A stretch of DNA of 22,387 bases from CAZISM01 sp964541895. Lineage in GTDB: Bacteria; Zhuqueibacterota; Zhuqueibacteria; Residuimicrobiales; Residuimicrobiaceae. Shown one piece after another: positions 1 through 9,952 of the stretch. Location of the stretch: NCBI GenBank assembly GCA_964541895.1, contig CAZISM010000089.1, positions 1 through 22,387 on the forward strand, in the 5' to 3' direction. The notes beneath the pieces are model-generated. The model was given only the letters and a program-made list of their open reading frames with translations, was not told the DNA's origin and made no database searches. The position numbers and the translations under genes were made by a program. Each line of letters starts with the position of its first letter. Position 1 is the first letter of the stretch.

Positions 1-1136
1 TCATGCTGATCCGGATCGGTCGTGCCCTGGCTGCTGAGCTCTATCGTTTGTCCGGTCTGTCCGTTGAGGTGCAACGGCTCCGGGCCGGCCTGGCCGTTGA
101 CCATCACCAGCGGATTGTGATTGGCGCTATCCGGACTGGCGGTGCGGCACCAGTCCATTCGCGCCTGCAGGTCGCGTTGAAAGGCCGGGCGCCATCGACT
201 GACAGCGTGCCGTTCGTCCGGTGCGCCCTGCCAGTGATCCGGCGCATCGATATAGTATCCTTCCCGATCTTTTTGGAATCGTCCGCCCCAGCCGCCCCAT
301 TCCGGCTGGTCAGGTTCCATGAGACCGTTGCGATAGCAATACATGAACGAAGGGGTGTCGCCCTCTTTCATGCCGTTTGTAGCGGCGCCGTTGCGGGGAT
401 AAAGGCTGCCGAGGGCGCCATGGTCTTTGCGGATGTTGGCCTCGACCCAGGCGCCATCCTGCATGCTCTGGTCGCCGGTGAGATACTGGCCGCGAAATCC
501 CGAACAGGAGCGATCACCGCAGGAGCCGGCATAGATATAGAACAGCTCGGGAAAATTCTTGTTGATCCAGTAGCCCCAGCGATCCTGGTCGCCGATGGCA
601 TAGATGCGGATCTTGTTGATAACGGCAGCCAGCGCTTTTTTGTCGCGCCAGTCGCGCACGCTCCACAGCGCCTGCGCCAGTTCACGGCTGCCGCCCCAGA
701 TGCAAATCCACAGCGGCCGCTCATCGGTCTGCTCGGCGCAACGCACGATCCATCGGGACGCCTGCGTGTTCCAGCCTTCGCCCATTTTGCTGGGATCCCC
801 CAGACCGGATTTTACCCGATTCAGCAATGTGTCTGGCGGAGGATAGCCGCTGCGGTGTTGCTGCAGGTTCGTATACACCTTGCCATAGCCGGCGATGGCG
901 GCTTCGATCAATTCCGGGCGCGTGTCCAGTCCGTGCTGCATCCGGCTGGTGGCCAGCAATCCTTCGATATCCAGTTCGTTGCTGTAAAGCAACAGGCGCA
1001 CCAGACTCTGTTGATCGTCCGGATCGCCGCCGATGTCGGTCAGGATCAGGAGTCTCGGTTTGGGCGCGTTGGCAGCGGCCGTCTGCAGAGAGAAAAGCAG
1101 AACGAGCAGAACCGCTGTATAGTGTGCGAGGCGCAT
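1..1136 (-). CDS. Secreted DUF1593 / nucleoside-hydrolase-like (Sde182-type) protein, 3'-truncated
   Basis: The frame opens with ATG at 1136 and stays open to the left edge, so the C-terminus is missing; 378 codons are visible. Residues 1-22 form a signal peptide (short basic start, LLVLLFSL core, ending near AAANA). It is followed by LLILTDIGGDPDDQQS, the Asp-rich metal-binding signature shared by nucleoside hydrolases and the DUF1593 family. Further family-like stretches are LWICIWGG and IRIYAIGDQD. The end of the visible part, reading PLVMVNGQAG, looks like the start of the C-terminal beta-sandwich domain of Sde182-type proteins. These proteins are found in polysaccharide-degrading bacteria, but their substrate is not settled. 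The ribosome-binding site is weak (GGGAAACC before the ATG). The gene stands alone, separated from kdgK by a terminator. Family assignment is good; the reaction is unknown. Confidence 0.85.
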   Translation of the reverse strand, partial: MRLAHYTAVLLVLLFSLQTAAANAPKPRLLILTDIGGDPDDQQSLVRLLLYSNELDIEGLLATSRMQHGLDTRPELIEAAIAGYGKVYTNLQQHRSGYPPPDTLLNRVKSGLGDPSKMGEGWNTQASRWIVRCAEQTDERPLWICIWGGSRELAQALWSVRDWRDKKALAAVINKIRIYAIGDQDRWGYWINKNFPELFYIYAGSCGDRSCSGFRGQYLTGDQSMQDGAWVEANIRKDHGALGSLYPRNGAATNGMKEGDTPSFMYCYRNGLMEPDQPEWGGWGGRFQKDREGYYIDAPDHWQGAPDERHAVSRWRPAFQRDLQARMDWCRTASPDSANHNPLVMVNGQAGPEPLHLNGQTGQTIELSSQGTTDPDQH

Positions 1137-1291
1137 GTGGTTTCCCAAAAAATATTGGCTGTATGGTCTGATCGGCTCACTCTACATGCAATATCTCGAA
1201 AATGCGCATCATTTTCAATGGAATAGTGGGCTGTTTGTGCGTTTGCTAAACTTTTTGCATTATGGGCCTGGCTCTGCGAACCATAAAACAC

Positions 1292-1316
1292 AAAGAGCTG
1301 CTCATGGCAGCTCTTT
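1292..1316 (-). terminator. Intrinsic terminator downstream of the kinase gene
   Basis: A perfect 10-bp inverted repeat (AAAGAGCTGC / GCAGCTCTTT) surrounds a 5-nt loop, 27 bp after the kinase stop codon. On the minus strand it is followed by GTGTTTTATGG, a modest U tract. The rest of the 1137-1342 spacer is AT-richer and should hold the promoter of the DUF1593 gene, but I see no convincing hexamer pair. Confidence 0.7.
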
Positions 1317-1342
1317 GCGTTTTGCTGGTAGTGGCGGACCGG

Positions 1343-2443
1343 TCAGCGGTCCACCCGGGCGCTGCCGCCGCCCACCAGTTTTTCCACCTCTTTCAGAGTG
1401 GCCATGGAGGTGTCGCCGGGCGTGGTCATGGCCAGCGCGCCATGGGCCGCGCCATAGTTGACCGCTTTGCCGGCGTCGTAGCCGGATAGAAATCCGTAGA
1501 TCAGACCAGAGGCAAAGCTGTCGCCGCCGCCGACGCGATCGAAAATGGCCAGGTTTTCCCGATAACCGGCTTCATAAAAGTCGCCGTCCGCCCAGCAGAT
1601 GGCGCCCCAGTCGTTGATGGTGGCGGATTTAACAGTGCGCAGCGTGGTCGCCACCACTTTGAAATTCGGGTAGGCCTTGACCACCTGTTCAATCATTTTT
1701 TTAAAGCTGTCGGTCTGCAGCTCGCTGAGGTTTTCATCAACCCCTTCGACCTGGAATCCCAACGCCGCGGTAAAGTCCTCCTCGTTGCCGATCATGACAT
1801 CGATATACGGCGCCAACCGCCGGTTGACCTCCTGCGCTTTGGCTTGCCCGCCGATCGCTTTCCACAGGGAGGGGCGGTAATTCAAATCATACGAAATGAT
1901 CGTACCGTGTTGCCGCGCCGCCTTCATCGCCTCTTCGATGACGCCGGGTGTGCTTTCCGACAACGCGGCAAAGATGCCGCCGGTGTGAAACCAGCGTACG
2001 CCCATTCGGCCAAAGAGCGCTTCCCAGTCCACATCTCCGGCCTTGAGCTGCGAGGCGGCGGTATGGCCGCGATCAGAGACGCCGACGGCGCCGCGAACGC
2101 CAAAGCCGCGCTCGGTGAAATTCAAACCGTTGCGCACCGTGCGGCCAACGCCGTCATAGGCCACCCATTTGATGTGGCTGACATCGACGCCGCCCTGCAG
2201 GATGAAATCTTCCACCAATCGACCGACTTCGTTATCCGCCAGGCTCGTCACCACCGCCGTGCGCAGGCCGAAGCATTTGCGCAGGCCGCGGGCGACGTTA
2301 TATTCGCCGCCGCCTTCCCAAACCTGGAAAGTGCGGCTGCAGCGGATGCGGCCGTCGCCGGGATCCAGACGCAACATGACTTCACCTAAAGAGAGTTGAT
2401 CAAAGGCACAGGACGAGGCTGGTTTAATGGTCCATGCAGGCAT
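1343..2443 (-). CDS. kdgK: PfkB-family sugar kinase, 2-keto-3-deoxygluconate kinase-like
   Basis: The predicted product has 366 residues. The ribokinase/PfkB fold is clear: LSLGEVMLRLDPGD at the N-terminus, the substrate-loop segment WEGGGEYNVARGL, and near the C-terminus the PfkB signature DRVGGGDSFASGLIYGF with the catalytic Asp. The family phosphorylates sugars and nucleosides in the cytoplasm with ATP. The resemblance is closest to 2-dehydro-3-deoxygluconokinases, which feed KDPG to an aldolase in uronate/Entner-Doudoroff catabolism. The exact substrate is inferred. The start was set at ATG 2443 because GGAGA lies 6 nt upstream; an upstream in-frame ATG at 2488 would overlap the preceding gene. 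The stop of the upstream hydrolase is 16 bp away, so the two are probably co-transcribed. Confidence 0.85.
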   Translation of the reverse strand: MPAWTIKPASSCAFDQLSLGEVMLRLDPGDGRIRCSRTFQVWEGGGEYNVARGLRKCFGLRTAVVTSLADNEVGRLVEDFILQGGVDVSHIKWVAYDGVGRTVRNGLNFTERGFGVRGAVGVSDRGHTAASQLKAGDVDWEALFGRMGVRWFHTGGIFAALSESTPGVIEEAMKAARQHGTIISYDLNYRPSLWKAIGGQAKAQEVNRRLAPYIDVMIGNEEDFTAALGFQVEGVDENLSELQTDSFKKMIEQVVKAYPNFKVVATTLRTVKSATINDWGAICWADGDFYEAGYRENLAIFDRVGGGDSFASGLIYGFLSGYDAGKAVNYGAAHGALAMTTPGDTSMATLKEVEKLVGGGSARVDR

Positions 2444-2459
2444 TGCGTTCTCCGTTTGC

Positions 2460-3182
2460 TTATTTGAGATTCCGTATTCGTATTTCAATCTGTTTAAAGT
2501 CTTTCAGCAGCGGCGCCAGGGCGGTCACATCCGTTTCGCCATAGTGATAGGGATAGAGGATGCGGGGCTGGAACCGTTTGGCCGCTTCCGCGACCATGGC
2601 CGGGGTCATGGTGTAGGGCAGATTCATCGGCAGAAAGGCGATGTCGATGTTTTTTAATTCGGACATTTCCGGAATATTTTCCGTATCGCCGGCGATATAC
2701 ACTTTTTTGTCGGCAAAGGTGATGACATAGCCGTTGCCGATTCCTTTGGGGTGATAGGGGGATCCGTCCGGCCGTTTATGGACGATATTATAAGCCGGCA
2801 CCGCCTGAATCTCCAGTCCCAGCACCTTTTTGACATCGCCGTTTTTCAGAACGATGCCGCCGGGCACCTTGGCGGCGCAGGCGGCGGAGTAGAGCAGCAC
2901 CGTGTTTTCTTTGCTGGCGGTGCGAATGGCGTCCGCGTTCAAATGATCGCCGTGTTCGTGCGTGATCAGGATCAGATCGGCCTTGGCCAGCTTGGCATAA
3001 TCGGCAAACTGTGTCACCGGATCGATATGGATGGTTTTACCCTGAAACGTAAACGCGAGCGTGCCGTGTCCCAGCAGCAGGATGTCCAGATCGCCCTGCG
3101 CGGTTTTGATGATGTCTTTTTCAAACGCCGGCGCTGTGGCGGCGCCAAACATCAGGATGGCGAAAAAAAGGATGGTACGCAT
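2460..3182 (-). CDS. Secreted metallo-beta-lactamase-fold metal-dependent hydrolase (UlaG/YtkL-like)
   Basis: The protein has 240 residues. The MBL fold is shown by GHGTLAFTFQGKTIHIDPV (first strands) followed by ITHEHGDHLN, the HxHxDH zinc motif. A second metal-ligand region follows at VYIAGDTENIPEM, and a late histidine at ILYPYHYGETD. This is the layout of the UlaG/YtkL-like group of soluble hydrolases; substrates in this group vary. A signal peptide (RTILFFAILMFGAATAPA) indicates export to the periplasm, unlike most UlaG-like enzymes. Start ATG 3182 was chosen because a perfect AGGAGG lies upstream; the longer frame to 3248 has none. The gene leads a two-gene unit with the kinase and is divergent from the patatin gene. 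Confidence 0.85.
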   Translation of the reverse strand: MRTILFFAILMFGAATAPAFEKDIIKTAQGDLDILLLGHGTLAFTFQGKTIHIDPVTQFADYAKLAKADLILITHEHGDHLNADAIRTASKENTVLLYSAACAAKVPGGIVLKNGDVKKVLGLEIQAVPAYNIVHKRPDGSPYHPKGIGNGYVITFADKKVYIAGDTENIPEMSELKNIDIAFLPMNLPYTMTPAMVAEAAKRFQPRILYPYHYGETDVTALAPLLKDFKQIEIRIRNLK

Positions 3183-3219
3183 AAGGACCTCCTTGCATAT
3201 GGCATGTACGAGCTGATAA

Positions 3220-3248
3220 AATATAATGGCTGCCGGGCAAGAATGCAA
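3220..3248 (-). promoter_or_regulatory. Candidate sigma-70 promoter for the MBL hydrolase-kinase unit
   Basis: On the minus strand TTGCAT is followed after exactly 17 bp by TATATT (5 of 6 to the -10 consensus). It lies about 40 bp ahead of the AGGAGG/ATG at 3182. The -35 element is weak. Pattern match only. Confidence 0.45.
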
Positions 3249-3261
3249 ATATTAATTTGAT

Positions 3262-3290
3262 TTGATAAAGAGCGAATAAAACCATACATT
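3262..3290 (+). promoter_or_regulatory. Candidate sigma-70 promoter for the patatin gene
   Basis: TTGATA (5 of 6 to the -35 consensus), 17 bp, then TACATT, in an AT-rich stretch ending 25 bp before the ATG at 3316. Together with the candidate at 3220-3248 it makes the 133-bp spacer a divergent promoter region with non-overlapping elements. Confidence 0.45.
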
Positions 3291-3315
3291 TTATTTTTTA
3301 ACCGGGAAGAGAGAG

Positions 3316-5730
3316 ATGAAATCATACTGTCTGGCTGTCGTGCTTGTTGTCTTGCTGGCGACACTGCCGTCCAGGGCAGCGCAGAATCCGGGTGCCAGGC
3401 CCAAGGTGGGGCTGGTGCTGTCCGGAGGCGGCGCTAAAGGCTTTGCGCACATCGGTACGCTAAAGTTGATCGATTCGCTGCGCATTCCCGTTGATTATAT
3501 TGCCGGTACCAGTATGGGAGGCATTATCGGCGGCCTCTACGCCATCGGTTATTCCGGCATCGAGCTGGAAAAGCTGGCGGAACGCAGCGACTGGCAGGAG
3601 ATTTTTGCCGATGAGCCCGCACGTCCTGATCTGCCTTTTCTGCAGAAGGAACAGAGCGGCCGCTATCAGTTGGAGTTTGGGCTGCAATTCGTCAAACCGG
3701 TTCCGCCCAGCGGCCTGATCTTTGGCCAAAAGGTATCGCTGTTGCTGGCCAATCTGACCTTTCCCTATGAACGTGTAGCGGATTTCGACCATTTACCGAT
3801 CCCGTTCCGCTGCGTGGCGGTGGACCTGATCAGCGGCCGGGAGGTCGTGCTGCGCAAGGGTTCGCTTTCACGCGCCCTGCGCGCCACCATGTCCATACCC
3901 ACAGTGTTCAGTCCGGTGGAGTGGGGGGATTCGCTGCTTGTGGATGGCGGTTTGAGCAACAATCTGCCGGTGGACGTTGTCAAACAAATGGGTGCAGACG
4001 TGGTGATTGCCGTTGACGTGCAAAGTCCGCTGCTGCCGCGTGATAAATTAAAATCAGCGCTTACGGTGCTGGAACAGACGTTGACCCTGGTGGGTACGGA
4101 CCGTTGGCGGGAAAATCTAAAACTGGCGGATCTCGTCATTTCGCCGCCGATCGGCGCCTATACCTCGGCCGATTTTGAAAACAGCAAGATCAGCCGTATT
4201 TTGGCGATCGGGGATCAGGCGGCCCGAGAGAGCCGAACCCGGGTGCTAAAGCTGCAGGAGCAGCACGGCCTGCAGCAGGTAAACCATGATTCCCTCTCCA
4301 AACGAAAACGGTGGATCGTGCAGAACGTCCAGATCACCGGTTTTACGACCATGCCCTTTGCTTCGATTCTGGATCGGGTGGGCTTTAAGCCCAACGATGT
4401 CCTGAAACGCACCCAGCTGCAAACCGCCATCGCCGAGATGCGGGCCACCGGGCGATTCGAGTCCTTTGACTATGAACTGATTCCGGTGCAGGGGGATACG
4501 GTCTCGCTGTTTTTACGCGTCCAGGAAACCCGGCAACCGGTGGTACGCAGCATTTTTATTACCGGCAATAAAAAATTGCCATTCGTTTTTATCTATCGTC
4601 TGCTTGGCCTGACGCCCGGCATTCGCCTGGATACGCAGGCGCTGAATCAACGCATCATGGATATCTATGGCATGGGTTATTTTGAACTGCTGCAGTATGA
4701 AGTAACCCCTGTCGATGATGAGCGAATCGATATTACCTTCCAGGTCAAGGAGTTGCCGTTTCGCAAACTGCGTGTGGGCCTGCGCTACGACGATCGCCAT
4801 AAACTCGTTGCCGCTGTGAGCATACAGGCCACCAACCTGGTTATCCCCGGCATCCGTTTTGAAGATGAGCTGCAGTTTGCCGGCTTGACCCAGTTTACCT
4901 TCAAAGCATCTTATCCCTCCCGCGCCCTGAATATGCCCATCTACCCGTTTGCCCGGTTGCATTTCCGGGATATCCCGACCTATATTTATGAAGGGTTGGG
5001 AAATCGCATAGCCGAATACCAGGACCGCGGCCTCACCCTGGCCGGCGGTTTGGGCCTGGTGATGGCCAAGTCGCTGAACGCGACGATGGAGTATCAGCAT
5101 GAACGCCTCAACATATATCCCAATGTCGCATTGCCGGATCCGGTCATGTTTCCGACCTGGAAGGATCGTTTGCGCAAAGTGGTCGGCCGCCTGAACGTGG
5201 ATCGGCTGGACGACGTTCTGCTGCCGCGAACCGGGATGTGGTTGCGCGCGGATTATGAGGCGAGCCTGCGCCAGCTGCACTCACCCCTTTATTATCAGCA
5301 GCTGCGCGTCGCCTGCGATCTCTATTCCACCTGGCACAAACGCCACACCATGCGGCTCTATGGATTTTACGGCCGCAGCCGGGGCGATGTGCCGATCTAT
5401 AAATATATCAATCAGGGCCGGCCGGCGACGTTTGTCGGCATGCAGTACGATCAGCTCTATGCCAGCGATATGTCCATCATACGGGGCGATTACCGCTATG
5501 AACATAAAAAAGATATCTATCTAAAAATGATAGCCAACGCCGCCTTTGATGTGAAATACAACATGCTGCCGGGCCGCCGTCTGCCTGACATGATGGGATA
5601 TGGCGCCGGCGTGGTATTCCTGTCTCCCATCGGCCCCATTGAAATCATCGCCGGCCGGGGCAGCCGCAATTATCTTGGCGATGGCAGGAAACAGACTCTG
5701 GTCTATTTCACCCTTGGAAACAGGTTTTAG
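3316..5730 (+). CDS. Patatin-like phospholipase fused to POTRA and outer-membrane beta-barrel (PlpD-like, type Vd)
   Basis: The protein has 804 residues. Residues 1-22 are a signal peptide. The patatin domain (about 29-300) carries the oxyanion motif SGGGAKGFAHIG, the nucleophile elbow GTSMGG with Ser66, and the catalytic Asp210 in DGG, so the Ser-Asp dyad is intact. Two POTRA-like repeats follow (about 333-475; VQNVQITGF and VRSIFITGNKKL begin them). From about 478 to the end is an Omp85-like barrel ending in Phe (LGNRF), the usual final residue of outer-membrane proteins. In the PlpD family the barrel carries the lipase across the outer membrane, where it is released or displayed. GGGAAGAGAGAG precedes the ATG. 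The transketolase-like gene starts 14 bp after the stop and may be co-transcribed. Family assignment is firm; the lipid substrate is unknown. Confidence 0.93.
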   Translation: MKSYCLAVVLVVLLATLPSRAAQNPGARPKVGLVLSGGGAKGFAHIGTLKLIDSLRIPVDYIAGTSMGGIIGGLYAIGYSGIELEKLAERSDWQEIFADEPARPDLPFLQKEQSGRYQLEFGLQFVKPVPPSGLIFGQKVSLLLANLTFPYERVADFDHLPIPFRCVAVDLISGREVVLRKGSLSRALRATMSIPTVFSPVEWGDSLLVDGGLSNNLPVDVVKQMGADVVIAVDVQSPLLPRDKLKSALTVLEQTLTLVGTDRWRENLKLADLVISPPIGAYTSADFENSKISRILAIGDQAARESRTRVLKLQEQHGLQQVNHDSLSKRKRWIVQNVQITGFTTMPFASILDRVGFKPNDVLKRTQLQTAIAEMRATGRFESFDYELIPVQGDTVSLFLRVQETRQPVVRSIFITGNKKLPFVFIYRLLGLTPGIRLDTQALNQRIMDIYGMGYFELLQYEVTPVDDERIDITFQVKELPFRKLRVGLRYDDRHKLVAAVSIQATNLVIPGIRFEDELQFAGLTQFTFKASYPSRALNMPIYPFARLHFRDIPTYIYEGLGNRIAEYQDRGLTLAGGLGLVMAKSLNATMEYQHERLNIYPNVALPDPVMFPTWKDRLRKVVGRLNVDRLDDVLLPRTGMWLRADYEASLRQLHSPLYYQQLRVACDLYSTWHKRHTMRLYGFYGRSRGDVPIYKYINQGRPATFVGMQYDQLYASDMSIIRGDYRYEHKKDIYLKMIANAAFDVKYNMLPGRRLPDMMGYGAGVVFLSPIGPIEIIAGRGSRNYLGDGRKQTLVYFTLGNRF

Positions 5731-5744
5731 CCGAGAGGTCGATC

Positions 5745-8042
5745 ATGAAGCCCGAACCGACGCAAGACGCTGCTTTGCCATCTCATTTCGCCTATTGGGA
5801 ACAACTGAAGGACATGATCGATCAGTGTCTGGATTTCAGTCTGAACCTTCGCCAGAGCGGCCATCCCGGCGGCTCTCGTTCCAAGGTGCACATTCTGCTC
5901 TCTCTGCTGCTGGGCGGCGCTATGCGCTGGGATATCCGCCATCCCCTGCATCCATTTGCCGATCGTTTCATCCTCGCCGCCGGCCACACCAATCCGCTGG
6001 TATACGCCACCCTCGCCGTGTTGAACGAGTCGCTGCGGCGGCTGGGCAAATGGTCGGGGGAGGAGGCCAGGCGCCAATTGCTGTATGAAGATCTGTTGAC
6101 GCTGCGTCGCCGGGGCGGACTGCCAGGTCATGCTGAAATGGCCGGCAAAACGACGTTTTTTAAATTCAACACCGGTCCCTCCGGCCATGGTGCGGCTGCG
6201 GCCGCTGGACAGGCGCTGGCCTTAAAGATAGCCGGCTGTCCGGAGGTGCGGGTATTTGTCCTGGAGGGCGAGGGCGGCCTGACGCCCGGCATCGTCCACG
6301 AAACCATCAACTCCGCCTACGGTTTGGGACTGGACAATCTGTTTTTTCTGGTCGACTGGAATGATTTTGGCATTGATCCGACGCCCATAAGCAGAAACGT
6401 TTTTGGGACGCCGGCAGAATGGTTTGGCAGCCGCGGCTGGCGGGTGCTGGGAACGGAACAGGGTATGGAATGGCCGGCTGTTCATATGACCCTGCAGCAG
6501 TTGATCGGCCGCGAGTGTCGTCCGAACACTCCCAACGTCGCCTGGTTTAAAACGCGCAAGGGCCGCGGGTACGGCGTGTTTGACGCCAAATCGCACGGCG
6601 TGCCGCATGCGATGAACAGCGAACCGTTCTGGCAGAGCAAGGCGGAGTTTATGCAAAAATACGGCGTCTCGTTTACCGGCTATAATCAGCCGGCGCCGGC
6701 CACAGAGGCGGAGCAGATCGATCAGACCCGCCAGAACTTGGCCGCTGTGATGAGTCTGTATGACAGCCGCCGGGATCTGCTCGAATATACCGCTGACCGG
6801 TTGCTGACACTGGCCGCCGCCGTGCCGGATTTGAGCAGAAAAAAGTATTTCAGTATCGCGCAGAATCCCGGGCAGGATCCCGAGATTGTCGATTTTCATC
6901 GCTATCCGAAAGAGATGTTTGTCGAGCCGGGCTCCATGGCCGCCAACCGCCAGGGCTTGTTGAAATTCGGCGCCTATGTCAATTCCGTATGCAAGAAAAA
7001 ATACGGCCGGCCGCTCTTCATCGCCATGTCCGCCGATCTGGCCGAATCCACCAACATTGCCGGATTCAGCCAGAGCTGGCAGGGCGAACCAGAGTGCGGG
7101 GTGTACGATCGCGAATCGCATCCGCAGGGCGCACTGCTGCCGCAAGAGATCACCGAGCTGGCCAATGCCGGGTTGTGCACCGGACTGGCATCGGTCAATC
7201 TTGCGGCGGATCCTTATGCCGGCTATGCGGGCTTTTTCAGCGCCTGCTCCACCTATGGTGCCTTCAGCTATCTGAAATACGGTCCCATGCGGCTGTTCAG
7301 TCAGATGGCGCAGGACTGCCCGTTCAAGCTGGGCAAGATCATCTGGGTGGCCGGCCATTCCGGACCGGAGACCGCCGATGATTCGCGCACCCACTTTGGC
7401 ATTTTTGCTCCCGGAGTAACCGAGCTGTTTCCCGACGGACATATCATCAATCTCTATCCGTGGGAACATAACGAAGTAGCGGTCATGCTCTCGGCCGCCC
7501 TGATGACCGATGTGCCGCTGATCGCGCTGCATTTGACCAGACCGGCCATTGAAATTCCCGATCGTCAGGCATTGGCGATCCCCGGGCATGAAGCAGCGGC
7601 GCGCGGGGCTTATATTTTGCGCGATTATGATCCGTCGCTGCCCAGGATGGGCACCATTTTTGTGCAGGGCACCATTACGACTGTCAATACCATAAGGATT
7701 TTGCCGGAATTGAACGCTCGAGGTTTGAACGTCAAGCTGATAGCGGCGGTGAGCTATGAACTGTTCATGCGCCAGAGTGAAGCGTATCGTGCCGGCATTG
7801 TCAGCGAAGAAGAGTGGGAGCGATCTACGGTCATCAGCAATGCGGCGCGGCGCAACATGCATCACTGGCTGGCCAATCGCCGGGCGGCGCGGTTCGCTAT
7901 GACATCCGACTGGGATGATCGCTGGCGCAGCGGCGGCACCATTCCGGAGGTCATGGATGAAGCGCATCTGTCGAGCGAGTGGCTGCTGAAGGGAATAGAG
8001 AGATTTGTTGCGGGGCTTGCAGGCGATCGCACTGGTGGATGA
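5745..8042 (+). CDS. Transketolase-like thiamine-diphosphate enzyme
   Basis: The protein has 765 residues with the three transketolase domains in order: an N-terminal ThDP-binding half (SGHPGGS at about 41-47, AGHTNPLVYA, GPSGHGAAAAAG), a central pyrimidine-binding half (MSADLAESTNIAGF, then PQEITELANAGL with the expected catalytic Glu), and a C-terminal domain from about residue 640. The usual GDG of the ThDP/Mg motif is replaced by G175-E176-G177 (LEGEGG), with the downstream Asn present in LVDWND. The segment around GHSGPETADDSRTHFGIF corresponds to the THDS/GEDGPTHQP loop of classical transketolases but is clearly divergent. It is about 100 residues longer than E. coli TktA. It probably transfers two-carbon units between sugar phosphates, but a variant substrate is possible. 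GAGG lies 7 nt before the ATG. Confidence 0.85.
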   Translation: MKPEPTQDAALPSHFAYWEQLKDMIDQCLDFSLNLRQSGHPGGSRSKVHILLSLLLGGAMRWDIRHPLHPFADRFILAAGHTNPLVYATLAVLNESLRRLGKWSGEEARRQLLYEDLLTLRRRGGLPGHAEMAGKTTFFKFNTGPSGHGAAAAAGQALALKIAGCPEVRVFVLEGEGGLTPGIVHETINSAYGLGLDNLFFLVDWNDFGIDPTPISRNVFGTPAEWFGSRGWRVLGTEQGMEWPAVHMTLQQLIGRECRPNTPNVAWFKTRKGRGYGVFDAKSHGVPHAMNSEPFWQSKAEFMQKYGVSFTGYNQPAPATEAEQIDQTRQNLAAVMSLYDSRRDLLEYTADRLLTLAAAVPDLSRKKYFSIAQNPGQDPEIVDFHRYPKEMFVEPGSMAANRQGLLKFGAYVNSVCKKKYGRPLFIAMSADLAESTNIAGFSQSWQGEPECGVYDRESHPQGALLPQEITELANAGLCTGLASVNLAADPYAGYAGFFSACSTYGAFSYLKYGPMRLFSQMAQDCPFKLGKIIWVAGHSGPETADDSRTHFGIFAPGVTELFPDGHIINLYPWEHNEVAVMLSAALMTDVPLIALHLTRPAIEIPDRQALAIPGHEAAARGAYILRDYDPSLPRMGTIFVQGTITTVNTIRILPELNARGLNVKLIAAVSYELFMRQSEAYRAGIVSEEEWERSTVISNAARRNMHHWLANRRAARFAMTSDWDDRWRSGGTIPEVMDEAHLSSEWLLKGIERFVAGLAGDRTGG

Positions 8043-8231
8043 ATCATGAATTGGGCAAGATCGCCCGGGGAATCCCAAGATCGCCCAGGGAATGTTTCCC
8101 CGGGCGGAACCATTGATCGGGCGTTAGCCCGAGATACAGTGGGACCCTCGACGCTGCCACCGAAAAAGCTTCAACCACGAAATCCGCCGAACACACGAAA
8201 CATGTTCTTGATCGCCCGGCGGTTCAAACCA
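8043..8231. repeat. Intergenic patch of short direct and inverted repeats between convergent genes
   Basis: This spacer separates the ends of the transketolase-like and ettA genes. AGATCGCCC occurs at 8059-8067 and 8079-8087, and TGATCGCCCGG again near 8211. CGCCCGGGGAA (8062-8072) is perfectly inverted as TTCCCCGGGCG (8096-8106), and a small hairpin CGGGC-GTTA-GCCCG sits at 8118-8131. No arm is followed by a T tract on either strand, so a classical terminator is not evident. The arrangement resembles REP/MITE-like intergenic repeats, but no second copy is present in this window. Confidence 0.45.
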
Positions 8232-9914
<1,683 letters not shown>

Positions 9915-9952
9915 GTGTACTCCCGATAACAAAATGAAAGGCTGATAACGAC

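Noticed and set aside
3..1226. A 407-codon plus-strand frame at the left edge
   Set aside because: It mirrors the DUF1593 gene, which has a signal peptide and the DIGGDPDD motif on the minus strand.
6222..8078. A 618-codon open frame on the minus strand opposite the transketolase-like gene
   Set aside because: Its translation has no recognisable domain and the plus strand encodes a full ThDP enzyme; it is an antisense shadow of GC-rich coding sequence.
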